From NCBI GenBank assembly GCA_942486035.1, contig CALNXK010000007.1:3560001-3624000 (forward strand): a DNA stretch of 64,000 bases, given 5' to 3'. This stretch comes from Porites lobata (Eukaryota > Cnidaria > Anthozoa > Scleractinia > Poritidae). The translations under genes and the position numbers were made by a program. Of this stretch, positions 10,435 through 20,270 are shown in pieces. The notes beneath the pieces were generated by a model. The model was not told where the DNA came from, searched no databases, and worked only from the letters and a program-made list of their open reading frames with translations. Each line of letters begins with the position of its first letter. The stretch's first letter is position 1.

Positions 10435-10443
10435 ACTTTTAAC

Positions 10444-11541
10444 GTATTTGTAACATCTATCATTTATGTACAAAACGGATTTAGTGTCGATAGCTATTCT
10501 CTAAAATGCCCTTATTTCTCATGAAACAAATCGTTATAGCTATGAAGGGAAAACATTTTAACCTACCTCACATCTTTTGACACCTGACCCGAACCTTTAG
10601 CGAAACGAGATTGCGTGACAAAGAACTTTGAGACCCAGGTTATACCTCGAAGACCGATACCATTCTGAAAAAGAAACTCAGGCGGCTCCCTAAGCTTCTG
10701 TAACTATGATTTAAAGCAAAATGTCAATATTCATAATCCTTAGTTTCAATGACTTATCCGCTAGAGCGACCCTGCAAACGTAACACTAAAAAATATATTT
10801 TCCTCGAAAGACTATAAAGGGGTAGGCCCTTATACAGTTCTTTACCCCAATAATAGTAAAATATATCAAAAAGAATCTCGTTATAGCGAATAAATTTCAT
10901 GGACAGCCAACGACTGTTTTCTGTAACGTATATGTTCGGAGAAGCAAATCTTAATAGGTTGAGGACCTATAGGTTGAGGACCCCTAAAAATGTCTAGATG
11001 ATCGTTTCGCTCATGTACAATTTTCGAGGGTTGTCAGAAAAATTCCCTACGATTTTCACATTTTACGTCCCAGGTTAGGCTATTTTTTCGTAGCAAAAAG
11101 GGAACCTAAACTGTTCGGATTCAAATATGTGACTGAGAGAGGATTAAAAAAAATTCTCACTTTCGTGATACGCTATTTACGTTATTTCCAGGAAAATAAT
11201 ACTGAAGCCCTTGTAAATTCGAAGACTTTTAAAGTTCCCCTAGCACCTTCAGTGCCTCAATGATGTACTGGGAACGTCATACCTCTTATACCTTATATGC
11301 CTTCTTAACGTACTCAGTACGTCAAGATTTTGAAAGCCGAAGTCAAATCGTCGGCACACCAAATGTGAATTTGTTTGGCCTGTGGGATTCTTGTTACTTA
11401 GGGGACTGGTGACTATTAGTTACCAGTCTTCCATATATGCATCCTCGGTTTTTTTACCGTAGCTTCGCCTGTAACTTTCCGCCATTTTGTTTTTGTCATG
11501 TTGTGAGAAGGTGTGAGGCGAGTTTGGCAATATTGGAAGAA
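10444..11541. other. Inner left arm and 5' leader of the piggyBac element
   Basis: 10444 to about 10870 pairs with the right arm of the piggyBac element. From there to 11541 I see no gene. A short imperfect palindrome around gactggtgactattagttac lies at 11404-11427, just upstream of the transposase frame. Confidence 0.5.
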
Positions 11542-11987
11542 ATGTCAGCGAGGAGGCAAAGATTTGAACCCCAGGAAGTTCTAGAAATGATCTGGAATGA
11601 TTCTGGGGACGAAGAAGATTTTTAATTAGACAGCGAGGAAACGTCCGAAAGCGAAGTTGAATCGTCTGAATTAGCAAGTGAAGACGAAAGTGACGAGTCG
11701 GTTGACTCCTTTTCATCGAACGAACGAGATAATGTTCAAGATTCTGAACAAAACAGCGGTGATGAAGCTTCTAATGGCAGAGATGGTGGGAATCGGGTAA
11801 ACCGTGTAAGGCAAAGGCCAGCAAGAAGACAACAACAAGCTCCCCTTGTTTGGCAAATGGCACATGGAACAATACAGCGTGACATTCCATTCACAGGAAA
11901 TCCTGGTTTACAAGTACAGACTGTAGGGTTTGAACCATATGACTATTTTGCCCTAGTTATCAATGATGACTTGCTTAAGAGCCCATG
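11542..11987 (+). pseudogene. piggyBac transposase, N-terminal part, with an early nonsense codon
   Basis: The ATG at 11542 opens MSARRQRFEPQEVLEMIW. A TAA at 11623-11625 stops the frame after 27 codons. The same frame then continues as an acidic, Ser/Glu/Asp-rich region (SEETSESEVESSELASEDES) typical of piggyBac N-termini. It reaches GFEPYDYFALVINDDLLKS, which marks the start of the DDE_Tnp_1_7-type domain. Reading ends at the CATG-flanked insertion at 11984-11987 and resumes in the same phase at 17766. In its active form the protein excises and inserts TTAA-flanked DNA in the nucleus. This copy is inactive. Confidence 0.8.
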
Positions 11988-12556
11988 ACTGTAAATATCG
12001 AGAATCGCTGGCCAGGTTAAAAAAATCGAAAATTCTGATAATTTGTCAGAAAAACCCCTTTGGGGAACTATCTTCGAAAAAAATATTTTTAACTTTCAAG
12101 AATCTATAGTGTTCGAGAAAATGAGGAAAAACGAGAATAGCGGTTTTTACCTAATTAGTTATGCAAAAATTAGAGTAAAAATGGCCTACTTTATCGCGTC
12201 GGTACCGAGGCAAGATTCAAAGCTATAGAACAAAAATATTTGTTTAAAAGCATTTTATCTTTTCTTTCTATCCATGGTATGTTTTAAACCATAAACACGA
12301 TTTACGGTTTTTTAAAAACTACCACCAAGCGCACTTTTTAAAATGGGTAAAAAATGAGCAACTTCAGAGGAAAAAAACTCACCTTGGTATGTGTAATACC
12401 TAGCCAAAATGTATACTAGGACAAAGTTCAGCTCTTATGTTAACAGAATATGAAATAAAAAATCTGGGTACTCCAGATTCGTCTTTACAAAATAAACAGT
12501 TTCGTGACCACCAGTGGCAAAAGGTCAAAAATTTGCATAAGTCAAATTTGTAGAGA

Positions 12557-13147
12557 AATGATGCCGCCTGACTTCTCTTTCTAGTTTCGGTTCATGGTAT
12601 ATTCGAAACGTAGGAGAAAGGATGAAAGCGCCTTTAAATGAAGCTAAAATTAAGTAAAGGATCAGAAAAATTGATATCCCTGATAACAAATAGCTGTGAA
12701 AGTTGGTGACACAATGTGGCAAATTTGCATAATGCATCTGCAGATTCCTATCGTAACTGTCAGCATCACGCAATATTTGAGGCTTAAGAATAGCATAACC
12801 AAGAGAATAGCTAATGTTGAATGTTTTGTAATTAGTATGTTAGCTCTTCTTAATTGTACGTTACAAAATTAAGGTTGGTCACAAATTGTTGTCGGGTGTT
12901 GGAGTACTGTATTCGGCAATTGCGCAACCGTTGTCAAACTCAGCACAGTCACACTTTATTTTTACCGGTACGATAAAAAAATGTGAGCTTATGAAGTGTG
13001 TAAAGAAATATTATTCATGTTAGATGACTTAACTTTACTTAATTCACCTGAATGAGTTTCGTAGCCATACATCTTTCTCGGAGTGGGCACATGCTTTTAT
13101 GGTACCGATAGTTCATTCATCAAGGCATTTTCGGTGTTTAGACAATG
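12557..13147. other. No gene seen
   Basis: AT-rich core of the CATG-flanked element. A minus-strand frame at 12773-12525 mostly overlaps the left arm and has no recognisable content. Confidence 0.3.
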
Positions 13148-13227
13148 GCAAAATTTGCAATAAATTCACACTGTAGTTATAAGAAAAATTTAGCCGTTAA
13201 GTCAGTGTGAATTTATTGCAATTTTGC
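13148..13227. repeat. Near-perfect hairpin
   Basis: gcaaaatttgcaataaattc...cact (13148-13172) pairs with its complement at 13204-13227 over 24-25 bp, with a loop of about 31 bp. A possible minimal fold-back insertion. Confidence 0.8.
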
Positions 13228-13650
13228 ATTTATATATACACCCAGGCATTTTAGGGGATTTGCCATTAATACTATACATCAGACCCTAAGTTTTCAATCA
13301 ATAAAAATCCGAAATAGTTAATTTTCTCAGAAGTTTTTCAAAGTTATGTTTTGGTCAAATTGCCAAGTCTCGCTTATTAAAAATAACGTAAGTAAAGACA
13401 AGATTAAAGTAATCATTGCCCGCTTTTCTCTCTTTTCTGAAATTCTTCCACCTCCTCTGTCTGCCTCTTCACTGTTCGTGCGTTCAACACTATTAAGTCC
13501 AGACATGACTTCGAACACCCAAAGATGGTCAAAGATCGCCAAGTGGACCGACCCGTAATTGCGCCATTGATTAGCTGAAACCTTCATTGAACGCTCAATA
13601 GAAAAAATAAATCAGATGGAGGGAGTACTGCACTGGGGTCGTTATGGTGT

Positions 13651-13674
13651 TTTTTTTTTTTTTTTTTTTTTTTT
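13651..13674 (+). repeat. Poly-T run
   Basis: About 24 T residues, about ten bases before the GGGGCTTATTTTCGG element. Confidence 0.9.
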
Positions 13675-13684
13675 GAACCAAGAA

Positions 13685-14004
13685 TATCGTAAAATTCCGA
13701 AAATAAGCCCCGGGGCTTAATTATATTTTTAAAGGCCCTTTTTGAGGAGCTTATTTTAGGAGGGGCTTATTTATGGAGGGAGTTTTGTGTTTCAAAATAG
13801 ATTGGGCTAACCTTATAGTTGGATAGAAATTTACCGTTTTTGCTTTGTTTTACCTTGTATTTGAGGGCAATTTCCAAGTACAAGCCCCGGGGGGCTTATA
13901 TATGGAGGGGCGATTTAACGGACGGTTTTTTGCGTTACAAGTTTGGGGAACTATATTTCAGGGTGCTTATACAAGGAGGGGCTTATTTTCGGAATTTTAA
14001 GGTA
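13685..14004. mobile_element. MITE with GGAATTTTA-type ends, TA flanks
   Basis: The left end tatcgtaaaattccgaaaat and the right end ggggcttattttcggaattt are inverted copies. TA stands at each boundary, as for Tc1/mariner-type targets. The interior repeats ggaggggctta several times. No coding capacity. Confidence 0.7.
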
Positions 14005-14495
14005 TCCTTCATGAACCCATTTACCTTTCCATTTATTCACCAGGATGATGAACTGATCAAAATCAGCAAGGATAGATTTTTCCACTGGTACCTCATTCAC
14101 CAAATTTTCACCTATCTTCATGTATCTTGACAGAGTTACACACACACACACAAAAAAAAGTAACATTTGGGGTGAACGAATCTACTTCCAATTTTTCTAT
14201 TCACCTTCTATTCTTTAGAGATTAATTAAATGTCCCTTTCCTGAAAAGTTAGCCATCCAAAGTTCCTTGCAAAACAAAGACAGTGAGAAGACGATCAAAA
14301 GCCGGAGCAACAGAAGAAGAAAGGCAAAGGGAAGAAAGAGGGCGGGAGAGAAAGATCGATATAGGTTCGTAAGAGACGTCCAAATTTTGGCTTCTATGAA
14401 TGCGCCAAAAAAGCTTCTAAATTAGTGTACGTCCAATTTAGCAGTCTTGTGTTGCAAATCTCTTTTTCAGCCATTCCCACATCATGCTAACTGGC

Positions 14496-14776
14496 TAGCC
14501 TCAGTAATCGGCTCCTGCTAGCCTGTATAACAGGCGTGCGTTTTTCAGGCGAGCGAAGGCAAGCCCGAAGCCGAAGCGAATGCAAGCGCCAACAGCTTGA
14601 GGAGCGTCATTAAGGGGTAGGTCTGGGGCGGAATGCAACAAACAATGGTATGTGGACAGGCCGTTGTTTTTTCTGCCTCTTCCCCATCGCGCTTGTCTGG
14701 CGCTTCTCACTCACTTCGCGCTTGCCTTCACTCGCCTGCAAAAACGCGAAAAAAATAAGGCCTGTTATCCAGGCTA
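14496..14776. mobile_element. 281-bp MITE, TAGCCT...AGGCTA ends, 9-bp duplication
   Basis: It starts TAGCCTCAGTAATCGG and ends CCAGGCTA. The flanks CTAACTGGC (14487-14495) and CTAACTGGT (14777-14785) match at 8 of 9. Inner arms around aggcgagcgaaggcaagc and gcttgccttcactcgcct pair. Same TA-start/TA-end style as the units at 4524, 15348, 30666, 35273, 37958 and 42101. Confidence 0.7.
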
Positions 14777-15347
14777 CTAACTGGTTGAAAACCGGTCCAA
14801 AAAGGCTGGGTTTTCTTCCACTAAAATTGGCCGTCAAAAAGAGTTTAAGGGGCTATGCCAAGCTCTTTGCTAGTTCATTTTAAAAACCTAATATGGTCTT
14901 CATTTCACATCGATTAAGTTCAAAAATAATGGTCCAGTTTTGTTGTGTAAGACTATATTTAGGCACGGTCTGTTGCTACTGATAGCCAGGATGGACATGG
15001 ACTGAAAATTGAAAAAAATGGGCCAACTTTTTCAAGTTTAAATGCATCACCCAAAAAGACATTTTTGGTTAGTGCTCCCTTATAAAATGATATCTTCTTC
15101 ATACCCCACATGTAACTCTACACTGAACATTTCTTGACTGGGTAAAGGCAGTAAGTAATGACTTTAGCACAGAATCAGCCTAAAACAACAAATATACTCG
15201 CCACATAGGGCCTCGATTTGGAGTCTTCTTTCCCTTTTGTCTGAAGCTCTTTCCTTCTTTACTTTGGGAAACGGTTAGGCGTAAATAAAACCGCCGATGC
15301 CACTTACTTACCTCGTTATGTTATTTATCTCCTTAGTCGCTATCAAC

Positions 15348-15409
15348 TACCCTGCGAGCAGAAGCCCTTCGATCTTCCTAGGTAAGTTGGGAAGAGGAAG
15401 AGAAGGGTA
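15348..15409. mobile_element. 62-bp micro-element with 9-bp duplication
   Basis: TACCCTGCGAGCAG... to ...GAAGGGTA, flanked on both sides by GCTATCAAC (15339-15347 and 15410-15418), a perfect 9-bp match. The terminal inverted repeat is only TACCCT/AGGGTA plus partial pairing of the purine-rich inside. Confidence 0.75.
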
Positions 15410-15827
15410 GCTATCAACTAAATAATAATTCGATCGGACGTTCCGGTGTGAAGGCGCGAGCTGGGACATTGCGGGAACTGACGTTAATACTCCTGAGCAA
15501 AAGCAGACATTTCTTTGAACAAAACTCGGGTCTGTTGTAAACTGAGAATTGTAGCCAAGTTACGCTTTTGTTCTGCGTCACCTTACTGCAAGGTTAGTAA
15601 ATGGTACTTACGTCGATACAAGTTCGTTGCCGCATACTGCGATATGCCAGGGGCGTCAAGGATCACCTTTCTAATACTTCTCTTTTCAAGATGATGCTAC
15701 GTTTTGCAAGCACTCGACGTGGGTGGGAGTTGCTTAGAGCAGCTCAAAAGAGGTGAACAAGGAGTCTTATCTTTCATGGACAAATCCTAGTCGCATCGTC
15801 GTGAAAGGGAATTACTCTGTTGGAGTA

Positions 15828-16208
15828 CCGTTGAACCTCCAAGTGCGACTACCTCCCTTAAGCGACCACCTATCCAAAACACCAAAACCCCACCCAGGTT
15901 AAGTCTTCCAGCTGGAATCTCTCCTGCAAGCGCCAGCGACCACCGTGAATTGGGGCTGACGGTTTAACGATTTTGCATTGTTTTCAAACTCTTGTAAGCG
16001 ATCCCTTGTGGTAGAAACAACATCAACATGGAACTGCACATATCGTAACTTGGAAATTGCATGTAATCAATTCTCTTCCTTAAAGTAGATGTGTCCGGTT
16101 TTCTTCTCAAAGAAACCTCCCGTGGTTCGATTCTCGTAAGAGACCACCTCCCGTTAGCGACCACTAAGTCTTCGCATTTTGGGTGGTCGCTTTCGGGAGG
16201 TTCGACTG
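15828..16208. mobile_element. TA-flanked MITE with CGACCACC motifs
   Basis: The left end ccgttgaacctccaagtgcg and the right end gggaggttcgactg are diverged inverted copies, with TA outside each. The internal motif cctcccgttagcgaccac also appears near the ends of the element at 29462-29664. The minus-strand open frame over its right half comes from the repeat and is not a gene. Confidence 0.6.
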
Positions 16209-17193
16209 TAGTCTCCTTTTCCAGTTCTTCGGCGGCGTCGGTTGGAACTTGCTTTGTTTCATGAGTTGCGCGTATAGATTTACACACTAAGGCGCTGCTA
16301 CATTATATTTTGAAATCACTGAACAAATATCCTTTTGTATTTGAAGGAAAACGCCCCTTGGCAGGTGGTACAACTCCGAGATGACCTAAAAAGGGCGGTT
16401 TTTGCGGGAAAGATGTTTCGGATTCGTTTCGGAGGAGAGAAACCGCTGGACCGCATGAACTACGATGACTTAGCTGTTTCCTAGGGCCTTTGGTAGCTGC
16501 CTAATTATACCTCTATTTGTGAAAAAGTAAAAAATAAAAATAAATCAAGGGACGGTTTTTTGTTTGTAATACGTAGTAAAAAAAATCAGATTTCAACATC
16601 TCTGTCAAGAAAATGCTAACTTTTAGTGCGTGACTGACAAGCATGCAAAATTAGTATCCCTTCTTTCTGAAAAGACAATAAAACGAGAAACAAATGATGT
16701 TGCGAACAACGCATTGCCTGTTCAAAACAAAGTTTCCATAAAATTTCATAAGGAGAAAAAAATCAATAACAGAAGGCGGAGCTGCTCGAGACGTCGTTGC
16801 GTGACATTGTTACTCTAACTGTTAGTTTACGACTTCCTCGCACGAGTCGAAGTGTATCCCGCTCGCAAAAAACCTCCTTCAAAATAAAATTTCAAGGAAA
16901 ATGTACGTACCTATTTTAGATATACCAGAGGCGAATTTAAGATGATACAGATGGATGCTAATACAAGGAAGTTAGGAAAAAAAACAGAGACATGGGATAT
17001 AGTTCACATAATAGTCCGGCGCTTTTATATAACGCTTCTTCGAGTTCGTTTTTTTATTTATTTTTTTATTTTTTTGTGAACGGTTAATTACTCTGCTATT
17101 TTAACATAAACTTTATCGTTTTCTTGCTTCGTGATGTTTCCGAACATCACATACTGACCCTGAATTGAAACAAAACCGGCTGCCTCTTTACAA
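16209..17193. other. No gene identified
   Basis: AT-rich core of the CATG-flanked element up to its right arm. It has T-rich runs near 17050-17075 and nothing I can name. Confidence 0.3.
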
Positions 17194-17765
17194 ATTTGAC
17201 TTATGCAAATTTTTGACCTTTCGCCACTGGTGGTCACGAAACTGTTTATTTTGTAAAGACGAATCCGGAGTACCCAGATTTTTTATTTCATATTCTGTTA
17301 ACATAAGAGCTGAACTTTGTCCTAGTATACATTTTGGCTAGGTATCGCACATATCAAGGTGAGTTTTTTTCCTCTGAAGTTGCTCATTTTTTACCCATTT
17401 TGAAAAGTGCGCTTGGTGGTAGTTTTTAAAAAACCGTAAAAAATTCATAATCGTGTTTATGGTTTAAAACATACAATGGATAGAAAGAAAAGATAAAATG
17501 CTTTTGAAAAAATATATTTCTGTTTTATAGCTTTTAAACTTGCCTCGGTGCCGACGCGATAAAGTAGACAATTTTTACTCTAATGTTTGCATAATTAATT
17601 AGGTAAAAACCCCTATTTTCGTTTTTCCTCATTTTCTCGAACACTATAGATTCTTGAAAGTTAAAAATATTTTTTTCGAAGATAGTTCCCCAAAGGGGTT
17701 TTTCTGACAAATTATCAGAATTTTCGATTTTTTTAGCCTGGCCAGCGATTCTCGATATTTACAGT

Positions 17766-18063
17766 CATGGTATCTTAATTGTTTTATTACAGAATCTAAT
17801 CGCTATGCAAACGATTTTATAGCTGAGGGAAATCTCAGAAGACGATCTCGTGCAAACGATTGGTTCCCAACTAACAAAAAAGAAATGAAAGAATTCCTGG
17901 GCTTGCTTTTTTTGATGGGTATTATTCACAAGCCTGCTATACACATGTATTGGTCCAAGGACCCCCTGTTCTCTACCCCCATTTTCCATGCTATCATGAG
18001 CAGAAATCGTTTTCAGTTACTTCTCTCGTTTTCAGCTGCTTCAATGGTGCACAGCAACACAGG
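17766..18063 (+). pseudogene. piggyBac transposase, central part
   Basis: The frame resumes in phase after the CATG-flanked insertion and reads through NRYANDFIAEG, WFPTNKKEMKEFLGLLFLMG, KPAIHMYWSKDPLFSTPIFH and RNRFQLLLSF. This is the characteristic piggyBac run that precedes the first catalytic Asp. After the phrase RFQLLLSF the coding homology stops at about 18040-18063, and a palindrome takes the place of roughly the first two catalytic Asp regions. Together with 11542-11987 and 18123-18618 this is one gene whose middle has been deleted. Confidence 0.85.
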
Positions 18064-18177
18064 TTGTAGTCAGCAACACAGGTTGGCTTTGTCTAGCGTT
18101 GATTTCGGTGTCTCCTATCAGGATAGGAGACACCGAAATCAACGCTAGACAAAGCCAACCTGTGTTGCTGACTACAA
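18064..18177. repeat. Palindrome at the internal deletion of the transposase gene
   Basis: About 53 bp starting gtagtcagcaacacaggttg is followed, after a few central bases near 18118-18122, by its exact complement ending caacctgtgttgctgactac. The right arm is in the native place, since it leads into coding sequence for VADYNKYMGGVD. The left arm is therefore an inverted copy of the 3' side of the deletion. Confidence 0.9.
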
Positions 18178-18618
18178 CAAGTACATGGGTGGAGTCGACC
18201 GCACTGACCAGCTGCTCAAACACTATGAGGTACCTCGCAAAACACTGAAGTGGTACAAGAAGCTGGCCATCCACAGCTGTCTATTCTCAACAGCTTTATT
18301 GTGTATCAAAAGGATGGTGGTCAAAAACCATTCCTGGGATTTCAACGCGAAGTGATTGAAGCCCTTATCTTTGAAACTGGTGCTGACATGGAGATTCCTA
18401 GAGAGGAGCATGTCATAAGGCTTACTGAGCGTCATTTTGTTTCACCTGTTCCGGAAACAGCCTCTAAACAAAAGCCTCAGAAGAGATGCAGGGTGTGCTA
18501 CAAGAAAAAAGTTCGCAAGGACAGTCGCTACCACTGTCCAAACTGTCCAAGCTATCCGGGACTTTGTTACTATCCTTGTTTTGAACTTTACCACACTAAA
18601 GTCAATTACTGGGTGTGA
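18123..18618 (+). pseudogene. piggyBac transposase, C-terminal part with Cys-rich tail, frameshifted
   Basis: After a stop codon in the palindrome arm the frame reads TKPTCVADYNKYMGGVDRTD, which includes the MGGVDxxD motif with the third catalytic Asp of piggyBac enzymes, and then VPRKTLKWYKKLAIHS. A one-base shift near 18275-18285 leads into LNSFIVYQKDGGQKPFLGFQ, and on to the C-terminal Cys-rich finger RCRVCYKKKVRKDSRYHCPN...CYYPCFELYHT. The end is the TGA at 18616-18618. The first two catalytic Asp residues are missing with the deleted middle, so the enzyme is dead. Confidence 0.85.
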
Positions 18619-18657
18619 AACTTCACATTGATCAGAAAGCAGTACTGAGATTTAATT

Positions 18658-19540
18658 CTCTAAACCCTAAAATGGAGCAAAGCATACCGCCTGCGTTTTA
18701 GCTGTGCGTCTGCCCTCGCCCATAGTTTCGAGCAACTCTTTAAAGAAGATTGCAAGCTCGTATATTTATGTCCGCCAGGAACGCTCGAGCAGTGAAACCA
18801 ATGATCGTGCCCCTCGCACCTTCACCCGCTTTTATGCGAAAAAAAAAAGGATAAAGGAAAAGAAAAAAAAAAAAGAAGGAAAGGCCGTTCGCTCTAACTG
18901 AAGGCTATTTTTTGTTGCATTGCTTTTGAAAATCTGAAAAAAGAACAGTTTTTTATACGTGGCCCCCGGGGCGGTACCAGGTGAATATATTACGTACCCC
19001 CTCGTTCCAGGTAAATAACCCTTGCATAAGCGTAGGATGTAAGACACACTTGCAGAAACGGTTAAGCATAACGTGAGATACCCAGGCACAAAAAAATAAT
19101 ATTTGGCACTGCTGATGTTGGCTCCCCCCAAATATTAAGCGCAAGAAGGTGGTGTTGAAAAGCGAGATTTTCGGCTATCTTTGGATAATTGATTGAAGGT
19201 ATTACCAGTCCTCGGACTTTCTCCTAATTTTTTCGAAAGTATTTGTTCTCTTAGAAAATCAAGAATTTCGAAATTTCTTGATAGTTTTATACAAACGCTA
19301 ATTATGAGATTCCTTTTTATTTTTTCCCTTCTTAACGATAAGTTAAATCAGACAAGAAAAAAATAGCTTTCAGTTAGTTAAAACAAGTTCTTTTAAGGCG
19401 TGATCTTTGGTTTCCACTCTCGAGCGTTCCTGACGGACGAGTTGCTCGAAACTATGGGCGAAATTTATTGCCAAGGCAGACGCAAAGCTGAAACGCAGGC
19501 GGTATGCTTAGAGCTAGGCCCCCTTTGCTCCATTTTAGAG
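18658..19540. repeat. Inverted duplication of the transposase 3' flank
   Basis: 18658-18811 and 19397-19540 are inverted copies of each other: ctgcgttttagctgtgcgtc against its complement, then cgcccatagtttcgagcaac, then aacgctcgag. The arms are separated by about 585 bp. The left arm starts 40 bp after the transposase stop codon. The 114-codon frame at 19400-19744 lies on the duplicate and is probably not a gene. Confidence 0.75.
18812..19396. other. Spacer of the inverted duplication, no gene
   Basis: A-rich from 18839 to 18885 (possibly an old transcript end), then unremarkable sequence. Confidence 0.3.
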
Positions 19541-19632
19541 TTTTCCCTCCCCACCCAGCCTCTCCTACGACCCGCCGGAGTCATTAGGGGCGCTTATACG
19601 GGCGCGGTTCAGGCGTACTTGACATTTTCTCT

Positions 19633-19666
19633 GGCTTTGGAGGTGGAGCGCCCCACCTCCAAAGCC
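19633..19666. repeat. Perfect 14-bp stem hairpin
   Basis: GGCTTTGGAGGTGG pairs with CCACCTCCAAAGCC across a 6-base centre. Confidence 0.9.
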
Positions 19667-20110
19667 ATGGAAAAGCGCCTGGGGGACGAGGTTAGACATT
19701 TTCTATCAAACTACTCATTTTTCTGGCTAGAAATTTTGCCGTAAGCCTATATTTTGCTCAAACGTTGCTCAGAAATGCAAAACTTCCGTGAGGTTGCCAG
19801 AACTGCGAATTTTTTTTTTTTTAAACACCAGAGGTGCTCCAAAGTTACGCAGGTTTTCTAGCCCCGACCTGGCATGCCTTAAATGTCCCGCGTTTCTTAG
19901 TCCCACCCCTAAACGGGTTTGCGGCGCCTTGGGGGGTGGGGGAAAGGGATAGATAACATTTCAGACTACGAGTTAGCGCTTTCCCCCCCTCAATTTCATT
20001 TTACTAAGGATACAATTAAGGATTTCATAATCGTATTTCAAAACGAAACTGTTGTAAAATAGGCTTTTTTAACAGTTTAAATATGTAAGCAGGCGTTTAT
20101 GGAAAACCAA
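19667..20110. other. No gene seen
   Basis: Interior of the piggyBac element before its right arm. It has a T run at about 19810-19822 and a G run near 19930. Confidence 0.3.
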
Positions 20111-20270
20111 AGTTTATTAGGGCCCACCACTTCATGTCTCTTGTGGAAAATATTTCTTTAGTGTTACGTTTTCAGGGTCGTTTTAGCGGATAAGTCAATG
20201 AAACTAAGGATCTTGATTGTTTACATGTTTCCCTTATATAGTTACAAAAGGTGCTGGGTGAGTTTCTTTT

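Larger units (their letters stand above)
11988..17765. mobile_element. 5.8-kb element with about 570-bp TIRs and CATG flanks, inside the transposase gene
   Basis: The two ends are ACTGTAAATATCGAGAATCG and its complement; the arms 11988-12556 and 17194-17765 are inverted copies. CATG stands on both sides (11984-11987 and 17766-17769), and counting only one CATG keeps the piggyBac frame open across the site. CATG is its own complement, so it may be a 4-bp duplication or partly a terminal base match. I found no transposase inside. The 4.6-kb core holds smaller insertions (13148-13227, 13685-14004, 14496-14776, 15348-15409, 15828-16208). The superfamily is not clear. Confidence 0.8.

Noticed and set aside
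15964..16287. A 107-codon minus-strand frame
   Set aside because: It reads through the right half of a TA-flanked MITE (CGACCACC repeat), and the same repeat elsewhere is not coding.
19400..19744. A 114-codon plus-strand frame
   Set aside because: Its first third is the inverted duplicate of the piggyBac 3' flank, and it crosses a 14-bp hairpin. No recognisable domain.
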